From: Chrysochromulina tobinii
Taxonomy: Eukaryota; Haptophyta; Prymnesiales; Chrysochromulinaceae
Assembly (NCBI GenBank): GCA_001275005.1
Contig: JWZX01000196.1
Span: forward strand, 1 to 16,868
Direction of reading: 5' to 3'
Length of the DNA stretch: 16,868 nt
The notes below the pieces were generated by a model that worked only from the letters and a program-made list of their open reading frames with translations, had not been told where the DNA came from and ran no database searches. The position numbers were made by a program, and so were the translations under genes. How positions within the stretch are numbered: the stretch's first letter is position 1; each line of letters starts with the position of its first letter. This document shows, piece after piece, positions 16,558 to 16,868 of this stretch.

Positions 16558-16868
16558 CGTTCGTGATCACGTGTGATGACCCACCCGCAATCAAGACTCG
16601 GTCGCGCATGCAAACGGTGGGCCAGGGGGAAGGGGGGGGAAGCGGGAAACGTCGGAAGTACCGGGTTCTGAAGCTCAAACAGGAGTGGACGACCTCCGTG
16701 CTGGTGGGGGGTGGGGAGCTGCAGAGGTGCACCTTCAAAGCTGTGGCTCTCTTGCCGCCAGAGGGCACTCGGGGGGTGACGGGGGGTTTCCTATACAAAT
16801 TGGGGGGGGGGTCCTATACAATACGTATCCTGATGTATCCTGCATGTATCCTGCATGTATCTTGCATG
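16558..16868. promoter_or_regulatory. Upstream region of the ARM gene, G-run rich
   Basis: No coding frame is convincing here. The plus strand carries many G-runs (16624-16641, 16704-16717, 16771-16786, 16802-16811), so on the minus strand the ARM promoter would be C-rich. The word tcctataca occurs twice, at 16789-16797 and 16812-16820, on either side of a G-run. The promoter role is inferred from position only. Confidence 0.35.
16822..16868. repeat. 11-bp tandem repeat at the window edge
   Basis: Units read tacgtatcctg, atgtatcctgc, atgtatcctgc, atgtatcttgc, then atg at the end of the window. There are four full copies plus a partial, and the array evidently continues beyond 16868. Confidence 0.85.

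Overview
This is eukaryotic nuclear DNA from a GC-rich protist, most likely a microalga. A haptophyte is my best guess; another GC-rich chromist alga would also fit. The reasons are long, mostly intron-free but clearly eukaryotic genes, a fungal-type translation elongation factor 3 (eEF3) with one GT-AG intron, a strong Kozak start on eEF3, multi-domain FkbM/METTL-type methyltransferases, very alanine-rich coiled-coil proteins and abundant low-complexity coding repeats. There are no prokaryotic signs such as operons or Shine-Dalgarno sites. The taxon is inferred from style and was not tested.

Layout. 1-376: non-coding, with two sets of short direct repeats. 377-3064 (-): a protein with three methyltransferase folds in a row. 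3065-3384: short divergent promoter region. 3385-4344 (+): Ala/Glu-rich coiled-coil protein A. 4345-5010: convergent 3' spacer. 5011-8446 (-): eEF3, two exons, 1067 aa. 8447-9238: eEF3 leader and promoter, with a short upstream ORF and a TATA-like site, then the 3' flank of the next gene. 9239-10846 (-): Ala-rich coiled-coil protein B. 10847-11156: divergent promoter region. 11157-11915 (+): small methyltransferase-like protein with a cysteine-rich segment. 11916-12288: convergent spacer. 12289-14631 (-): zinc-finger short-chain dehydrogenase (SDR). 14638-16557 (-): armadillo-repeat protein whose frame runs directly into the SDR frame, with one TAG between them. 16558-16868: G-rich upstream DNA ending in an 11-bp tandem repeat.

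No single pathway links these genes; this looks like ordinary gene-dense chromosome. Three things stand out. The ARM and SDR frames are separated by a single in-frame TAG, and the SDR part has no usable ATG of its own before its conserved region. Three different methyltransferase families are fused in one polypeptide. Two coiled-coil genes flanking eEF3 share a recurring octapeptide, which recurs every 23 residues in A and every 15 residues in part of B. I saw no CRISPR array, rRNA, tRNA or transposase gene.
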